A stretch of DNA of 18,316 nt from Alphaproteobacteria bacterium UBA2784 (GCA_002352285.1 DEIC01000084.1:17620-35935), one strand, 5' to 3'; shown: positions 6,776 to 14,806, counted from the first letter of the stretch. Program-made: numbers and translations. The notes: generated by a model not told the origin, from the letters alone.

Positions 6776-8395
6776 ATGTCGGCAGCAAAAGCAGTTGACG
6801 CGCACGGCCACGAAGACCATCCGCGCGGCCTTCGCCGGTTCCTCTATTCGACGAACCACAAGGACATCGGCTCGATGTACCTGATCTTCGCGATCATCGC
6901 GGGGGTCGTGGGCGGCGCGCTGTCCGTCGTCATGCGCATGGAGCTGCAGGAGCCGGGCCTTCAGTACTTCGGCGGCGAAGAGCACATGTTCAACGTGTTC
7001 GTCACCGGCCACGGCCTCATCATGATCTTCTTCATGGTGATGCCTGCCATGATCGGCGGCTTCGGCAACTGGTTCGTGCCGCTGATGATCGGTGCGCCCG
7101 ACATGGCGTTCCCGCGCATGAACAACATTTCGTTCTGGCTCTTGCCCTTCTCTTTTGCGCTGCTTCTGCTCTCGATGTTTGTCGAAGGCGATTCCGGCGG
7201 CATGGGCGTTGGCGGCGGCTGGACGATCTATCCGCCGCTCTCAACGACGGGCAGCCCCGGCCCGGCGATGGATCTGGCGATCCTGTCGCTGCATATCGCG
7301 GGCGCTTCGTCGATCCTTGGCGCGATCAACTTCATCACCACGATCTTCAACATGCGCGCGCCCGGGATGACCATCCACCGCATGCCGCTGTTCGTGTGGT
7401 CGATCCTGATCACCGTGTTCCTGCTGCTGCTCTCGCTGCCGGTGCTGGCGGGTGCGATCACGATGCTGCTGACCGACCGCAATTTCGGCTCGACCTTCTT
7501 CAATCCGGCCGGCGGCGGCGATCCGATCCTGTTCCAGCATCTCTTCTGGTTCTTCGGCCACCCGGAAGTTTACATCCTGATCCTGCCGGGCTTCGGCATC
7601 ATCAGCCAGATCGTCTCGACCTTCTCGAAAAAGCCGGTGTTCGGCTATCTCGGCATGGCCTACGCGATGGTCTCGATCGGCTTCATCGGCTTCATCGTCT
7701 GGGCGCACCATATGTACACGGTGGGCATGGACGTGGACACGAAGGCCTATTTCGTGTTCGCCACCATGGTGATCGCGGTGCCGACAGGCGTGAAGATTTT
7801 CTCGTGGATCGCAACGATGTGGGGCGGCTCGATCCGCTTCACAACGCCAATGGTCTGGGCTATTGGCTTCATCTTCCTGTTTACCGTGGGCGGCGTTACC
7901 GGCGTGGTGCTCGCCAATGCCGGCATCGACCATTCGCTGCACGACACCTATTACGTGGTCGCGCACTTCCATTACGTGCTGTCGCTGGGTGCGGTCTTTG
8001 CGATCTTCGCGGGCTTCTATTACTGGTTCGCCAAGATCACCGGCTATAACTACTCGGAGTTCTGGGGCAAGCTGCACTTCTTCGTCACGTTCATCGGCGT
8101 GAACCTGATTTTCTTCCCGCAGCACTTCCTGGGTCTGGCGGGCATGCCGCGCCGCTATGTCGATTATCCCGACGCCTATGCCGACTGGAACTACATCTCC
8201 TCGATTGGCTCCTACATCTCGGCGTTCGGTGTGGTGATCTTCCTCATCATGCTGGCGGATGCGTTCCTGAAAAAGCGCAAGGCCGAGGGCAATCCCTGGG
8301 GCGAGGGCGCAACGACGCTGGAATGGACGCTGCCTTCACCGCCGCCGTTCCACCAGTTCAATGAGCTGCCGCGCATCAAGCCGGATCATCATTAA
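6776..8395 (+). CDS. coxA: cytochrome c oxidase subunit I (heme a / a3-CuB)
   Basis: Catalytic, proton-pumping subunit of the aa3 oxidase; reduces O2 to water. At 539 residues with about 12 hydrophobic segments it has the usual bacterial size. Ligands: H79 and H399 for heme a, H397 for heme a3, and H262, H311 and H312 for CuB; Y266 is the residue cross-linked to H262. The D-channel residues D109 (APDMAFP) and E264 (GHPEVYI) and the K-channel K340 are present, placing it in type A1. Spacing matches the Paracoccus enzyme with an offset of 14-15 residues. AAGGGG lies about 10 nt before ATG 6776. Codons for Phe, Ile and Tyr are strongly C-ending, as in a highly expressed gene. ctaB begins 17 nt downstream. 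Confidence 0.98.
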   Translation: MSAAKAVDAHGHEDHPRGLRRFLYSTNHKDIGSMYLIFAIIAGVVGGALSVVMRMELQEPGLQYFGGEEHMFNVFVTGHGLIMIFFMVMPAMIGGFGNWFVPLMIGAPDMAFPRMNNISFWLLPFSFALLLLSMFVEGDSGGMGVGGGWTIYPPLSTTGSPGPAMDLAILSLHIAGASSILGAINFITTIFNMRAPGMTIHRMPLFVWSILITVFLLLLSLPVLAGAITMLLTDRNFGSTFFNPAGGGDPILFQHLFWFFGHPEVYILILPGFGIISQIVSTFSKKPVFGYLGMAYAMVSIGFIGFIVWAHHMYTVGMDVDTKAYFVFATMVIAVPTGVKIFSWIATMWGGSIRFTTPMVWAIGFIFLFTVGGVTGVVLANAGIDHSLHDTYYVVAHFHYVLSLGAVFAIFAGFYYWFAKITGYNYSEFWGKLHFFVTFIGVNLIFFPQHFLGLAGMPRRYVDYPDAYADWNYISSIGSYISAFGVVIFLIMLADAFLKKRKAEGNPWGEGATTLEWTLPSPPPFHQFNELPRIKPDHH

Positions 8396-8412
8396 GAGGC
8401 TGGGGCAGGGCG

Positions 8413-9387
8413 ATGAATTCGGGCACGTTGAGCGCGATCATCTCAGGGGCGGCTACAACCGCTCCCGCTCACGCGCCATCGCTTGCAACGGCAAGTGATT
8501 TCTTCGCGCTGTTGAAGCCGCGCGTGATGTCGCTCGTGGTCTTTACCGGCATCGCGGGCATCATGCTGGCGCCGACGGCCATGCATCCTGTTGCTGCCTT
8601 GACCGCACTCTTCTGCATCGCCGCCGGTGCGGGCGCATCGGGTGCGCTCAACATGTGGTTCGACGCGGACATTGATGCGATCATGGCCCGCACGCAAAGC
8701 CGCCCCATTCCGCGCGGACGCATCACGCCGTCAGAGGCGCTGGGTTTTGGTGTCGCCCTTTCGCTCGCTTCGATTGCCACCATGGGCGTCTTGGTGAACT
8801 GGCTGGCGGCGGGGCTGCTTGCCTTCACCATCGCCTTCTATGTCTTCGTCTATACGATGGGTTTGAAGCGCCGCACGCCGCAGAACATCGTGATCGGCGG
8901 ACTTGCCGGAGCCATGCCGCCCGCCATCGGTTGGGCCGCGGCAACGGGCAGCCTGGCGGTGGAGCCGCTTGTTCTGGTTGCCCTCATCTTCATGTGGACG
9001 CCGCCGCATTTCTGGGCGCTCGCGCTTTACCGCGCCGATGATTATGCGCGGGCCGGCGTGCCCATGCTGCCCGTCGTTGCGGGCGAGCGCGCGACCAAGA
9101 ACCAGATCATCCTCTATACGCTGGTGTTCCTTGCCGTCTCGGCGCTGCCGGTGCTGGCGGGCTTTGCCGGGCTCATCTATGCGGCAACGGCGCTGGCCTT
9201 TGGTGCGGTCTTTCTGGGTCTCGTGCTCCAGCTCTGTGTGATGACTGCTGCCACGCGCGCGCTGGCTTCACGCCGCGCCATGCGCGTTTTTGGTTTTTCA
9301 ATTCTGCATCTCTTCGCGCTCTTTGCATCGCTGATTGCCGAGGCAGCCTTTGGCGTCAGCGCGCTGATGGGGAGCCTCTTTGCATGA
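8413..9387 (+). CDS. ctaB: heme O synthase (protoheme IX farnesyltransferase)
   Basis: Membrane prenyltransferase that transfers a farnesyl group to heme b, giving heme O, the precursor of the heme A needed by CoxA. The 324-residue protein carries the first Asp-rich motif NMWFDADIDAIMARTQSRPI (residues 80-99, with D84 and D88) and a later YRADDYARAGVPMLPVV segment, with about eight or nine hydrophobic helices; this is the UbiA-superfamily CtaB/CyoE pattern. A G-rich segment (GGGGCAGGG) precedes ATG 8413. Its TGA (9385-9387) overlaps the ATG of the next small gene in an ATGA arrangement, implying translational coupling. Heme A synthase (ctaA), which completes the pathway, is not in the window. 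Confidence 0.96.
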   Translation: MNSGTLSAIISGAATTAPAHAPSLATASDFFALLKPRVMSLVVFTGIAGIMLAPTAMHPVAALTALFCIAAGAGASGALNMWFDADIDAIMARTQSRPIPRGRITPSEALGFGVALSLASIATMGVLVNWLAAGLLAFTIAFYVFVYTMGLKRRTPQNIVIGGLAGAMPPAIGWAAATGSLAVEPLVLVALIFMWTPPHFWALALYRADDYARAGVPMLPVVAGERATKNQIILYTLVFLAVSALPVLAGFAGLIYAATALAFGAVFLGLVLQLCVMTAATRALASRRAMRVFGFSILHLFALFASLIAEAAFGVSALMGSLFA

Positions 9388-9539
9388 CCGGTCAGCCCAA
9401 GACGCCTGAGAGTGATGCCGCCCGCTCGCTGAAAAGCCGCAACCGGGCGCTGGCTTTCGTGCTCGTCGGGTTTGTGGTGCTGTTTTTCGTGATGACGCTG
9501 GTGCGCCTGGGCGGCAACGTCGCAGAGCGGTCATTCTGA
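9384..9539 (+). CDS. small single-span membrane protein, CoxF-like oxidase assembly factor
   Basis: A 51-codon gene that overlaps the ctaB stop by 4 nt and ends 1 nt before the ctaG start, so it fills the gap exactly and is very probably translated. The product starts MTGQPKTPESDAARSLKSRN, a polar and basic cytoplasmic N-terminus, followed by one membrane helix at about residues 22-40 (LAFVLVGFVVLFFVMTLVR) and a short polar tail ending AERSF. Short single-span proteins, sometimes called CoxF, occupy this place between ctaB and ctaG in alphaproteobacterial cox operons. A role in oxidase assembly is inferred from this position; no biochemical activity can be read from the sequence. Easily missed because of its length. 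Confidence 0.88.
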   Translation: MTGQPKTPESDAARSLKSRNRALAFVLVGFVVLFFVMTLVRLGGNVAERSF

Positions 9540-9540
9540 C

Positions 9541-10116
9541 ATGACCACGCAACGCCCCCGCAACAACCGCAAGACGGCAATCTGGGCCGCAGGCTTTGTT
9601 GCCTTCATGCTGGCGCTCACCTTTGCCTCAGCGCCGCTTTACGATCTCTTCTGCCGCATCACCGGGTTTGACGGCACGACCATGCGGGCCGATACCGCGC
9701 CGGATGCCTCCGAAATCCGCGACCGCATTGTCACCATCCGCTTTGATGCCAATGTCTCGCCCGATCTGCCGTGGGAGTTTGCGCCCGTCGAGCGCAGCGT
9801 GGATGTGCGCATCGGTGAAACCGGCATAGCCCATTTCCGCGTGCGCAACCTGTCAGACCGGCCGCTGACCGGCCGCGTCGCGCACAACGTGACACCGGAA
9901 AAGGTGGGTGGTCACTTTCTCAACATCGTCTGCTTCTGCTTTACCGAGCGCACGCTCGGCCCCGGCGAAGAGGCCGAAATGCCCGTGAACTTTTTCGTAG
10001 CACCCGAGTTTGCCGATGACCCGGCAATGCGCGACGTTACGCGGATCACGGTTTCCTATACCTATTTCCCCGCTTTGGACGCTGCGGGCGGCGATGTGGC
10101 CGCCGCCACGCAATGA
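9541..10116 (+). CDS. ctaG: cytochrome c oxidase assembly protein CtaG (Cox11), CuB copper chaperone
   Basis: Membrane-anchored copper chaperone that delivers Cu to the CuB site of subunit I. The 191-residue product has a short cytoplasmic N-terminus, one membrane helix at about residues 12-34, and a periplasmic immunoglobulin-like domain. Copper residues are intact: C38 just after the helix (PLYDLFCRITGFDG) and the CFCF motif with C131 and C133 (NIVCFCFTERTL). Length and motif order match Cox11. The start, ATG 9541, follows the stop of the small upstream gene after 1 nt, so translation is likely coupled. coxC begins 15 nt after its stop. Confidence 0.97.
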   Translation: MTTQRPRNNRKTAIWAAGFVAFMLALTFASAPLYDLFCRITGFDGTTMRADTAPDASEIRDRIVTIRFDANVSPDLPWEFAPVERSVDVRIGETGIAHFRVRNLSDRPLTGRVAHNVTPEKVGGHFLNIVCFCFTERTLGPGEEAEMPVNFFVAPEFADDPAMRDVTRITVSYTYFPALDAAGGDVAAATQ

Positions 10117-10131
10117 GTTGAGGAGCACGCT

Positions 10132-11025
10132 ATGGCTGGCGACGTCAAACACGACTATCACCTCGTAGATCCAAGCCCGTGGCCGCTGGTGGGCTCCATT
10201 GGCGCCTTTGTGATGGCGGTCGGCGCAGTCCTGTGGATGCACAAGGGCTATACCGATTTCTCGACGCTCGGCGGAACGCCGTGGGTGTTTGGTGCGGGCC
10301 TTCTGATCGTGCTTTACACGATGGCGGGCTGGTGGCGGGACGTCATCAAGGAAAGTGTCCAGCGCGGCGATCACACGCCAGTCGTCAAGCTCGGCCTGCG
10401 CTATGGCATGATCCTGTTCATCGCCTCGGAAGTGATGTTCTTCGTGGCGTGGTTCTGGGCCTATTTCCATGCGGCCCTGTTCCCCGCGCATTATGGTCTC
10501 GACGCATGGCCGCCCTCGGGCATCATCACGTTTGATCCCTGGCATCTGCCGCTGATCAACACGCTCGTGCTGCTGACTTCGGGCACCACGGTCACCTGGG
10601 CGCATCACGCCATCCAGACGGGCGACAGGCGCGGCGCGGTCAACGGTCTTCTGCTCACAGTGCTGCTCGGCATCCTGTTCACGACACTGCAGGTCTATGA
10701 GTACTCCCATGCCGGCTTCTCGTTCGGCATGAACGAGGCGCTGATGGGCACCGACGCCTTCGGCAATCCGGCGGATGTCTCGGGCATCTATGGCTCCACC
10801 TTCTTCATGGCCACGGGCTTCCACGGCTTCCACGTGATTGTGGGCACGATCTTCCTGACCGTATGCCTTTTCCGTGCGATGCGCGGCCACTTCACGCAGG
10901 AGCGCCATTTCGGCTTCGAAGCGGCCGCATGGTACTGGCACTTCGTTGACGTGGTGTGGCTCTTCCTCTTCGCCGCCATCTATGTGTGGGCTGCAGGCCC
11001 CATGCCCGGCGGCGGAGCGCACTGA
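10132..11025 (+). CDS. coxC: cytochrome c oxidase subunit III
   Basis: Third core subunit of the aa3 oxidase, a seven-helix membrane protein without redox centres that stabilises subunit I and sustained proton pumping. The 297-residue product shows the family's conserved segments: SEVMFFVAWFWAYFHAALFP in the first third, FFMATGFHGFHVIVGTIFLT, and AAAWYWHFVDVVWLFLFAAI near the C-terminus. AGGAG (10121-10125) lies 6 nt before ATG 10132, the clearest ribosome site in the operon. The next gene starts 2 nt after the stop. A 389-codon open frame on the opposite strand over this gene is a by-product of codon bias. Confidence 0.98.
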   Translation: MAGDVKHDYHLVDPSPWPLVGSIGAFVMAVGAVLWMHKGYTDFSTLGGTPWVFGAGLLIVLYTMAGWWRDVIKESVQRGDHTPVVKLGLRYGMILFIASEVMFFVAWFWAYFHAALFPAHYGLDAWPPSGIITFDPWHLPLINTLVLLTSGTTVTWAHHAIQTGDRRGAVNGLLLTVLLGILFTTLQVYEYSHAGFSFGMNEALMGTDAFGNPADVSGIYGSTFFMATGFHGFHVIVGTIFLTVCLFRAMRGHFTQERHFGFEAAAWYWHFVDVVWLFLFAAIYVWAAGPMPGGGAH

Positions 11026-11027
11026 GG

Positions 11028-11384
11028 ATGGCGGAAGGCGGCTTCCACGCCACGCTGCGCGGCAAATGCCCGCGATGTGGTGAAGGCCGCCTCTTTTCCA
11101 ACTGGCTTGGCATCAGGCCCGCATGCAGTGCATGCGGGCTTGATTTTGCCCGCTTCAGTCAGGGCGATGGCCCCGCCGTATTTGTCATCCTGATTGCCGG
11201 TTTCCTGATCGTGGGTTTCGCCCTTTGGGTCGAGGTCAACTTCGAGCCGCCGCTCTGGGTCCACGGTGTGCTGTGGACGCCGATCACGCTTGTCGTGACG
11301 CTCGGGCTTCTGCGCCCCATCAAGGCGTGGCTCATTGCCAGACAGTTTGAAACCGGTGCCGCCGAAGCGCGCTTCGGAGAATAG
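11028..11384 (+). CDS. DUF983 zinc-ribbon membrane protein
   Basis: A 118-residue protein of the DUF983 family. The N-terminal cytoplasmic part carries two CxxC pairs, C14/C17 (GKCPRCGEG) and C33/C36 (ACSACGLDF), spaced as in a zinc ribbon. Two hydrophobic helices follow, at about 49-70 and 76-97, then a short basic tail. DUF983 genes often lie between coxC and surf1 in alphaproteobacterial cox operons, so a part in oxidase or heme/copper assembly is likely, but the function is not established. ATG 11028 follows the coxC stop after 2 nt, and the GAGG before it overlaps that stop. The second CxxC pair is encoded by a near-perfect inverted repeat (see 11112-11144). The longer in-frame extension upstream into coxC is not the gene. 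Confidence 0.93.
   Translation: MAEGGFHATLRGKCPRCGEGRLFSNWLGIRPACSACGLDFARFSQGDGPAVFVILIAGFLIVGFALWVEVNFEPPLWVHGVLWTPITLVVTLGLLRPIKAWLIARQFETGAAEARFGE
11112..11144 (+). repeat. 16-bp inverted repeat with 1-nt centre inside the DUF983 gene
   Basis: ATCAGGCCCGCATGCA (11112-11127) and TGCATGCGGGCTTGAT (11129-11144) are reverse complements except for one position, which becomes a G-U pair in RNA. Only one base (11128) separates the arms, so in RNA the innermost pairs must open to make a loop. The inner 23 bp are a perfect odd palindrome. T-T-T-T (11144-11147) follows directly, giving the look of an intrinsic terminator or attenuator within a coding sequence. The arms encode the residues around the second CxxC pair (codons 29-39). 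Confidence 0.85.
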
Positions 11385-11389
11385 GCGCC

Positions 11390-12082
11390 ATGCTCCGCCC
11401 GCGTTTCTGGCCCACGCTGATTGCAGCCATTGGTGTTCTTGTGCTGACAGGCCTCGGCCTCTGGCAGCTCGAGCGGCGTGGATGGAAACACGGCCTCATC
11501 GCCGACATCGAAACGCGCAGCACGGCCGAACCGGCAAGCCTTGCCGAACTGATGCGCCTTGCGCCCGAGACGCGCCCCTTCCGCCATGTGCGCGTTTCAG
11601 GCTTTCTGGTGCAGCAGCCTTTCGTGCGCCTTTACGTGACGGCGAAGGAGGGGCCGGGCCACCGCTACATCCATGCCATGCGGCTGGACGAAGGCGGCTT
11701 CATGCTGGTCGATCTCGGCTTTGCCCCGCTGGATGCGCGTGACGTGGCACCGGCCCCGGCAGAGCATGTCACGCTGACAGGCCTGATCCGCGTCGGTGAG
11801 GAGCCCGGCCGCTTTACGCCCGCGCCTGATCTTGCCAACCGCATCTTCTATGCGCGCGATGTGGCGGCGATGGCGGCGTCGCTTGATCTGGCGGTGCTGC
11901 CAGACATGGTGCTGGAAGCAGAGATGATGACGCCGCCCTTTGCCGGAAAATGGCCGCGCACCGGCCGCGCGATCACCGAGATAACGGATAACCACCTGCA
12001 ATATGCACTGACCTGGTTTGCCCTGGCGCTGGTGCTGATCATTGTTTGGGCGGTTTACCATTGGCGCCCGCGCAGCTTGTGA
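11390..12082 (+). CDS. surf1: SURF1 family cytochrome c oxidase biogenesis protein
   Basis: Membrane assembly factor that helps place heme A into subunit I of the aa3 oxidase. The 230-residue product has the SURF1 layout: an N-terminal helix at about residues 6-25 (FWPTLIAAIGVLVLTGLGLW) followed by QLERRGWK, a periplasmic domain, and a C-terminal helix preceded by NHLQYALTWFALALVLIIVW at about 196-215, the family's most conserved stretch. It starts 5 nt after the DUF983 stop. It is the last gene of the recognisable oxidase set; 85 nt separate it from thrC. Confidence 0.95.
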   Translation: MLRPRFWPTLIAAIGVLVLTGLGLWQLERRGWKHGLIADIETRSTAEPASLAELMRLAPETRPFRHVRVSGFLVQQPFVRLYVTAKEGPGHRYIHAMRLDEGGFMLVDLGFAPLDARDVAPAPAEHVTLTGLIRVGEEPGRFTPAPDLANRIFYARDVAAMAASLDLAVLPDMVLEAEMMTPPFAGKWPRTGRAITEITDNHLQYALTWFALALVLIIVWAVYHWRPRSL

Positions 12083-12167
12083 ACCAGATTGTTTTCATCT
12101 GCGGGCCAAGATGCCTAGAATGCAGGAATTAAGGCCGCCCGCACTCGCTCGAACCGCTCCCTTCTTT

Positions 12168-13550
12168 ATGCACTTCATCAGCACCCGCGGCGCAAGCCCG
12201 CCGCTTTCCTTCGCCGACATGATTGTGGCGGGTCTTGCGCCCGATGGCGGGCTTTACGTGCCGCACGAAATGCCGCGCCTTGCGCCAACACAGGCGGCTG
12301 AAGACTGGAACGCGACGGCGCTCAAGGTGCTTGCACCTTTCGCTGGCGGTGCGGTGCCGCTTGACGGACTGGCCCGCATGATCGGCGATGCCGCCGCAAC
12401 GTTTGATGATCCGCGCGTCGCCCCGCTGGCGCCCCTTGCGCCCGGCTTGCATGTGCTGGAGCTTTTTCATGGGCCGACGCTGGCCTTCAAGGATGTTGCC
12501 CTGCAATTGCTGGGCCGCCTGATTGAGTGGCGATTGAAGTCGGCTGAGCGCGAAGCCCTCATCGTTGGTGCAACGTCGGGCGACACCGGCTCGGCAGCAA
12601 TTGCAGCCTTGCGCGGACGCGACCGTGTGAAGGTTGCAATTCTTCACCCAAAGGGCCGCACGTCCGAAGTCCAGCGCCGCCAGATGACGACGGTGCGCGA
12701 TGACAATGTGCTCAATATCGCCATCGACGGCACGTTTGATGATTGCCAGTCACTCGTCAAAGCCCTTTTCGCCGATCAGGCTTTTGCGGCGCACGTCAAT
12801 CTGGGCGCCATCAACTCCATCAATTTTGCGCGCATTGCAGCCCAGATCGTCTACTACGTCACCGCCGCAACAAGCCTCGCAGGGGAAGGCGAGGTGGACT
12901 TTGCCGTGCCCACCGGAAATTTCGGTGACATCTATGCGGGCCTTCTGGCGCGGGCGATGGGGGCGCCCGTCGGCAATCTCATTGTCGCGGCCAACGAGAA
13001 CGATATTCTGGTGCGCTGCCGCGAAACGGGCGTCTATCAACCGCGCGGCGTGATCGCAACGTCCAGCCCGTCAATGGATATCCAGGTGTCGTCCAATTTC
13101 GAGCGCTTGCTGTTTGACCTTTCGGGCCGCGATGGCGCCACCATCGCGCGGCTGATGCGCGACCTTGCGGAAAAGGGTGCGTTCACGCTGCCGCCCCAGA
13201 TGCATCAGGGTCTGCGTAACGCCGTGCGGGCGGAACGTGTGACGATGGCAGAGGCAGATGCGGCAATGGAAGATGTCTGGCAAGTCAACCGGCGCCATAT
13301 TGATCCGCATACGGCCATTGGCCTCGTGGCGGCAAGACGCCACAAGCGTGCGGGTCACCCGATGGTGACGCTGGCAACCGCTCATGCCGCCAAATTTCCC
13401 GGCGCGGTAGAGCGCGCCACGGGCGCCCGACCTTCCATGCCCGCGCGACTGGCCGGATTGATGACGATGCCCGAGCGCTATGAAGAAATGACCGTTGCAC
13501 TTGCGCCCCTGCGCGCACGCCTCTCAGCCTTTGCAGAGGGCGCCCGATGA
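12168..13550 (+). CDS. thrC: threonine synthase
   Basis: PLP enzyme converting O-phospho-L-homoserine to L-threonine, last step of threonine synthesis. From ATG 12168 the product has 460 residues, the usual length for this long bacterial/fungal class. The N-terminal STRG motif (residues 5-8), the PLP lysine K108 in HGPTLAFKDVALQ, the SGDTGSAAIAALRG loop (137-150) and the VPTGNFGDIYAGLLARAMG phosphate-binding segment are all present. The frame is open upstream as far as 12042, inside surf1, but the family's N-terminus begins MxFxSTRG, which fixes 12168. No Shine-Dalgarno sequence is apparent. The TGA overlaps the ATG of the following peptidase gene (ATGA), so these two are translationally coupled. 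Confidence 0.96.
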   Translation: MHFISTRGASPPLSFADMIVAGLAPDGGLYVPHEMPRLAPTQAAEDWNATALKVLAPFAGGAVPLDGLARMIGDAAATFDDPRVAPLAPLAPGLHVLELFHGPTLAFKDVALQLLGRLIEWRLKSAEREALIVGATSGDTGSAAIAALRGRDRVKVAILHPKGRTSEVQRRQMTTVRDDNVLNIAIDGTFDDCQSLVKALFADQAFAAHVNLGAINSINFARIAAQIVYYVTAATSLAGEGEVDFAVPTGNFGDIYAGLLARAMGAPVGNLIVAANENDILVRCRETGVYQPRGVIATSSPSMDIQVSSNFERLLFDLSGRDGATIARLMRDLAEKGAFTLPPQMHQGLRNAVRAERVTMAEADAAMEDVWQVNRRHIDPHTAIGLVAARRHKRAGHPMVTLATAHAAKFPGAVERATGARPSMPARLAGLMTMPERYEEMTVALAPLRARLSAFAEGAR

Positions 13551-14806
13551 AGCCGCAGGTCCATAAGCTCGCCAACGGCCTCACCATTGCTTCTGATCCC
13601 GTGCCCACGCTGGAGACGGTGGCGCTGGGCGTTTGGGTCGATGTCGGCGCGCGCCATGAGAAGGCGGAGGAGAACGGGATCACTCATTTGATCGAGCACA
13701 TGGTGTTCAAGGGCACGAAATCCCGTTCGGCCCGCGCCATTGCCGAAGAGATTGAAAGCCGCGGCGGCTTTCTGAACGCCTATACCAGCCGCGACCAGAC
13801 CTGCTTTCACGCGCGCGTCTTGAAGGATGATGTGGCGCTTGCCGCTGACATCATAGCTGACCTCGTGCGCAATCCGCTCTTTGCGGAAGATGAACTGGCG
13901 CGCGAAAAGGATGTTGTGCTGCAGGAGATCGGTCAGGCTGCTGACACGCCCGACGACATCATCTTCGATCATCTGCAGGCGCAGGCCTTTGCGGATCAGC
14001 CGCTGGGCCGACCCGTTCTGGGCACACCCAGAACGGTCAAGGCGCTCAGCCGCAAGGATATTGCGGCCTATCAACGCCATGCCTACGTGCCCAAGCGCAT
14101 GATCTTTGCGGCGTCGGGCGCCATCAGCCATGACCGCGCCGCCAGACTTGCCGGAAAACTTCTCGGCGATGCACCTTCAGGCAAGGCGTCGAAGCCCGCC
14201 CGCGCCAGGTTCACGGGCGGTGAATATCGCAGCGAACAGAAGCTGGAGCAGGCGCACGTTGCCTTCTGCATCGAGGGTGTCGCTGCCAATGATCCAGGGG
14301 CGATGACCGCGCAGATTTTCTCTCTCCTGTTTGGCGGCGGCATGTCATCGCGCCTCTTTCAGGAACTGCGGGAAAAGCGCGGCCTGTGTTACGAGATCCA
14401 TTCTTTCTCGGGCTCGCATGCCGAAACCGGTCTCTTTGGCGTCTATGCAGGCACCAGCGCCCAGGGCATTGGCGAGCTTGTGCCGCTCGTCATCGGCGAA
14501 CTTGAGCGTGCCGCGCGCGACGTGACAGAGGAGGAGGTTGCCCGCGCCAAGGCGCAGATGCGCTCCTCGCTTGCGATGGGGCTTGAATCACCCATGGCCC
14601 GTTGCGAGATGATGGCGGGCCACCTGCACACATGGGGCCGCATTCTGCCCCTGTCCGAAATCCGTGAGAAAATCGAAGCCGTCACAACCCGTAACGTGCG
14701 CGCCTTCGCGCACCATCTGATGACGACGGGCAAACCGGCGATTGCCGCGCTGGGGCCGGTGCGCAAACTTGAATCCCATGCCAGACTGTCGGCCCGCTTT
14801 GGTTAG
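13547..14806 (+). CDS. M16 family zinc peptidase (mitochondrial processing peptidase-like)
   Basis: Inverzincin peptidase of the M16B group, related to the beta subunit of the mitochondrial processing peptidase; bacterial members are soluble and degrade or process peptides, with poorly known substrates. The 419-residue product has the inverted zinc motif H47-x2-E50-H51 (THLIEHMVFKGT), and E127 (VVLQEIGQ), 76 residues later, is the expected third ligand. GGFLNAYTSRDQTCFHA is typical of the active half. The second half carries FGGGMSSRLFQELREKRGLC, the conserved Arg/Tyr-side region, so the enzyme looks catalytically complete. It overlaps thrC by 4 nt. An 18-bp tandem duplication spans its stop codon (14793-14828). 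Confidence 0.95.
   Translation: MKPQVHKLANGLTIASDPVPTLETVALGVWVDVGARHEKAEENGITHLIEHMVFKGTKSRSARAIAEEIESRGGFLNAYTSRDQTCFHARVLKDDVALAADIIADLVRNPLFAEDELAREKDVVLQEIGQAADTPDDIIFDHLQAQAFADQPLGRPVLGTPRTVKALSRKDIAAYQRHAYVPKRMIFAASGAISHDRAARLAGKLLGDAPSGKASKPARARFTGGEYRSEQKLEQAHVAFCIEGVAANDPGAMTAQIFSLLFGGGMSSRLFQELREKRGLCYEIHSFSGSHAETGLFGVYAGTSAQGIGELVPLVIGELERAARDVTEEEVARAKAQMRSSLAMGLESPMARCEMMAGHLHTWGRILPLSEIREKIEAVTTRNVRAFAHHLMTTGKPAIAALGPVRKLESHARLSARFG

Noticed and set aside
7241..8125. 294-codon minus-strand frame over coxA
   Set aside because: Antisense by-product of coxA codon bias; the composition (very high Asp, Glu, His, Arg) is not like a real protein.
9853..11022. 389-codon open frame on the minus strand over coxC and the end of ctaG
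   Set aside because: Exactly antisense to a certain gene, rich in His, Arg and Glu with no domain pattern; long antisense frames are expected from the GC-rich codon bias of coxC.
12042..12167. Possible earlier start of thrC inside surf1
   Set aside because: The threonine synthase family begins MxFxSTRG, which matches ATG 12168; the 42 extra residues have no family resemblance.
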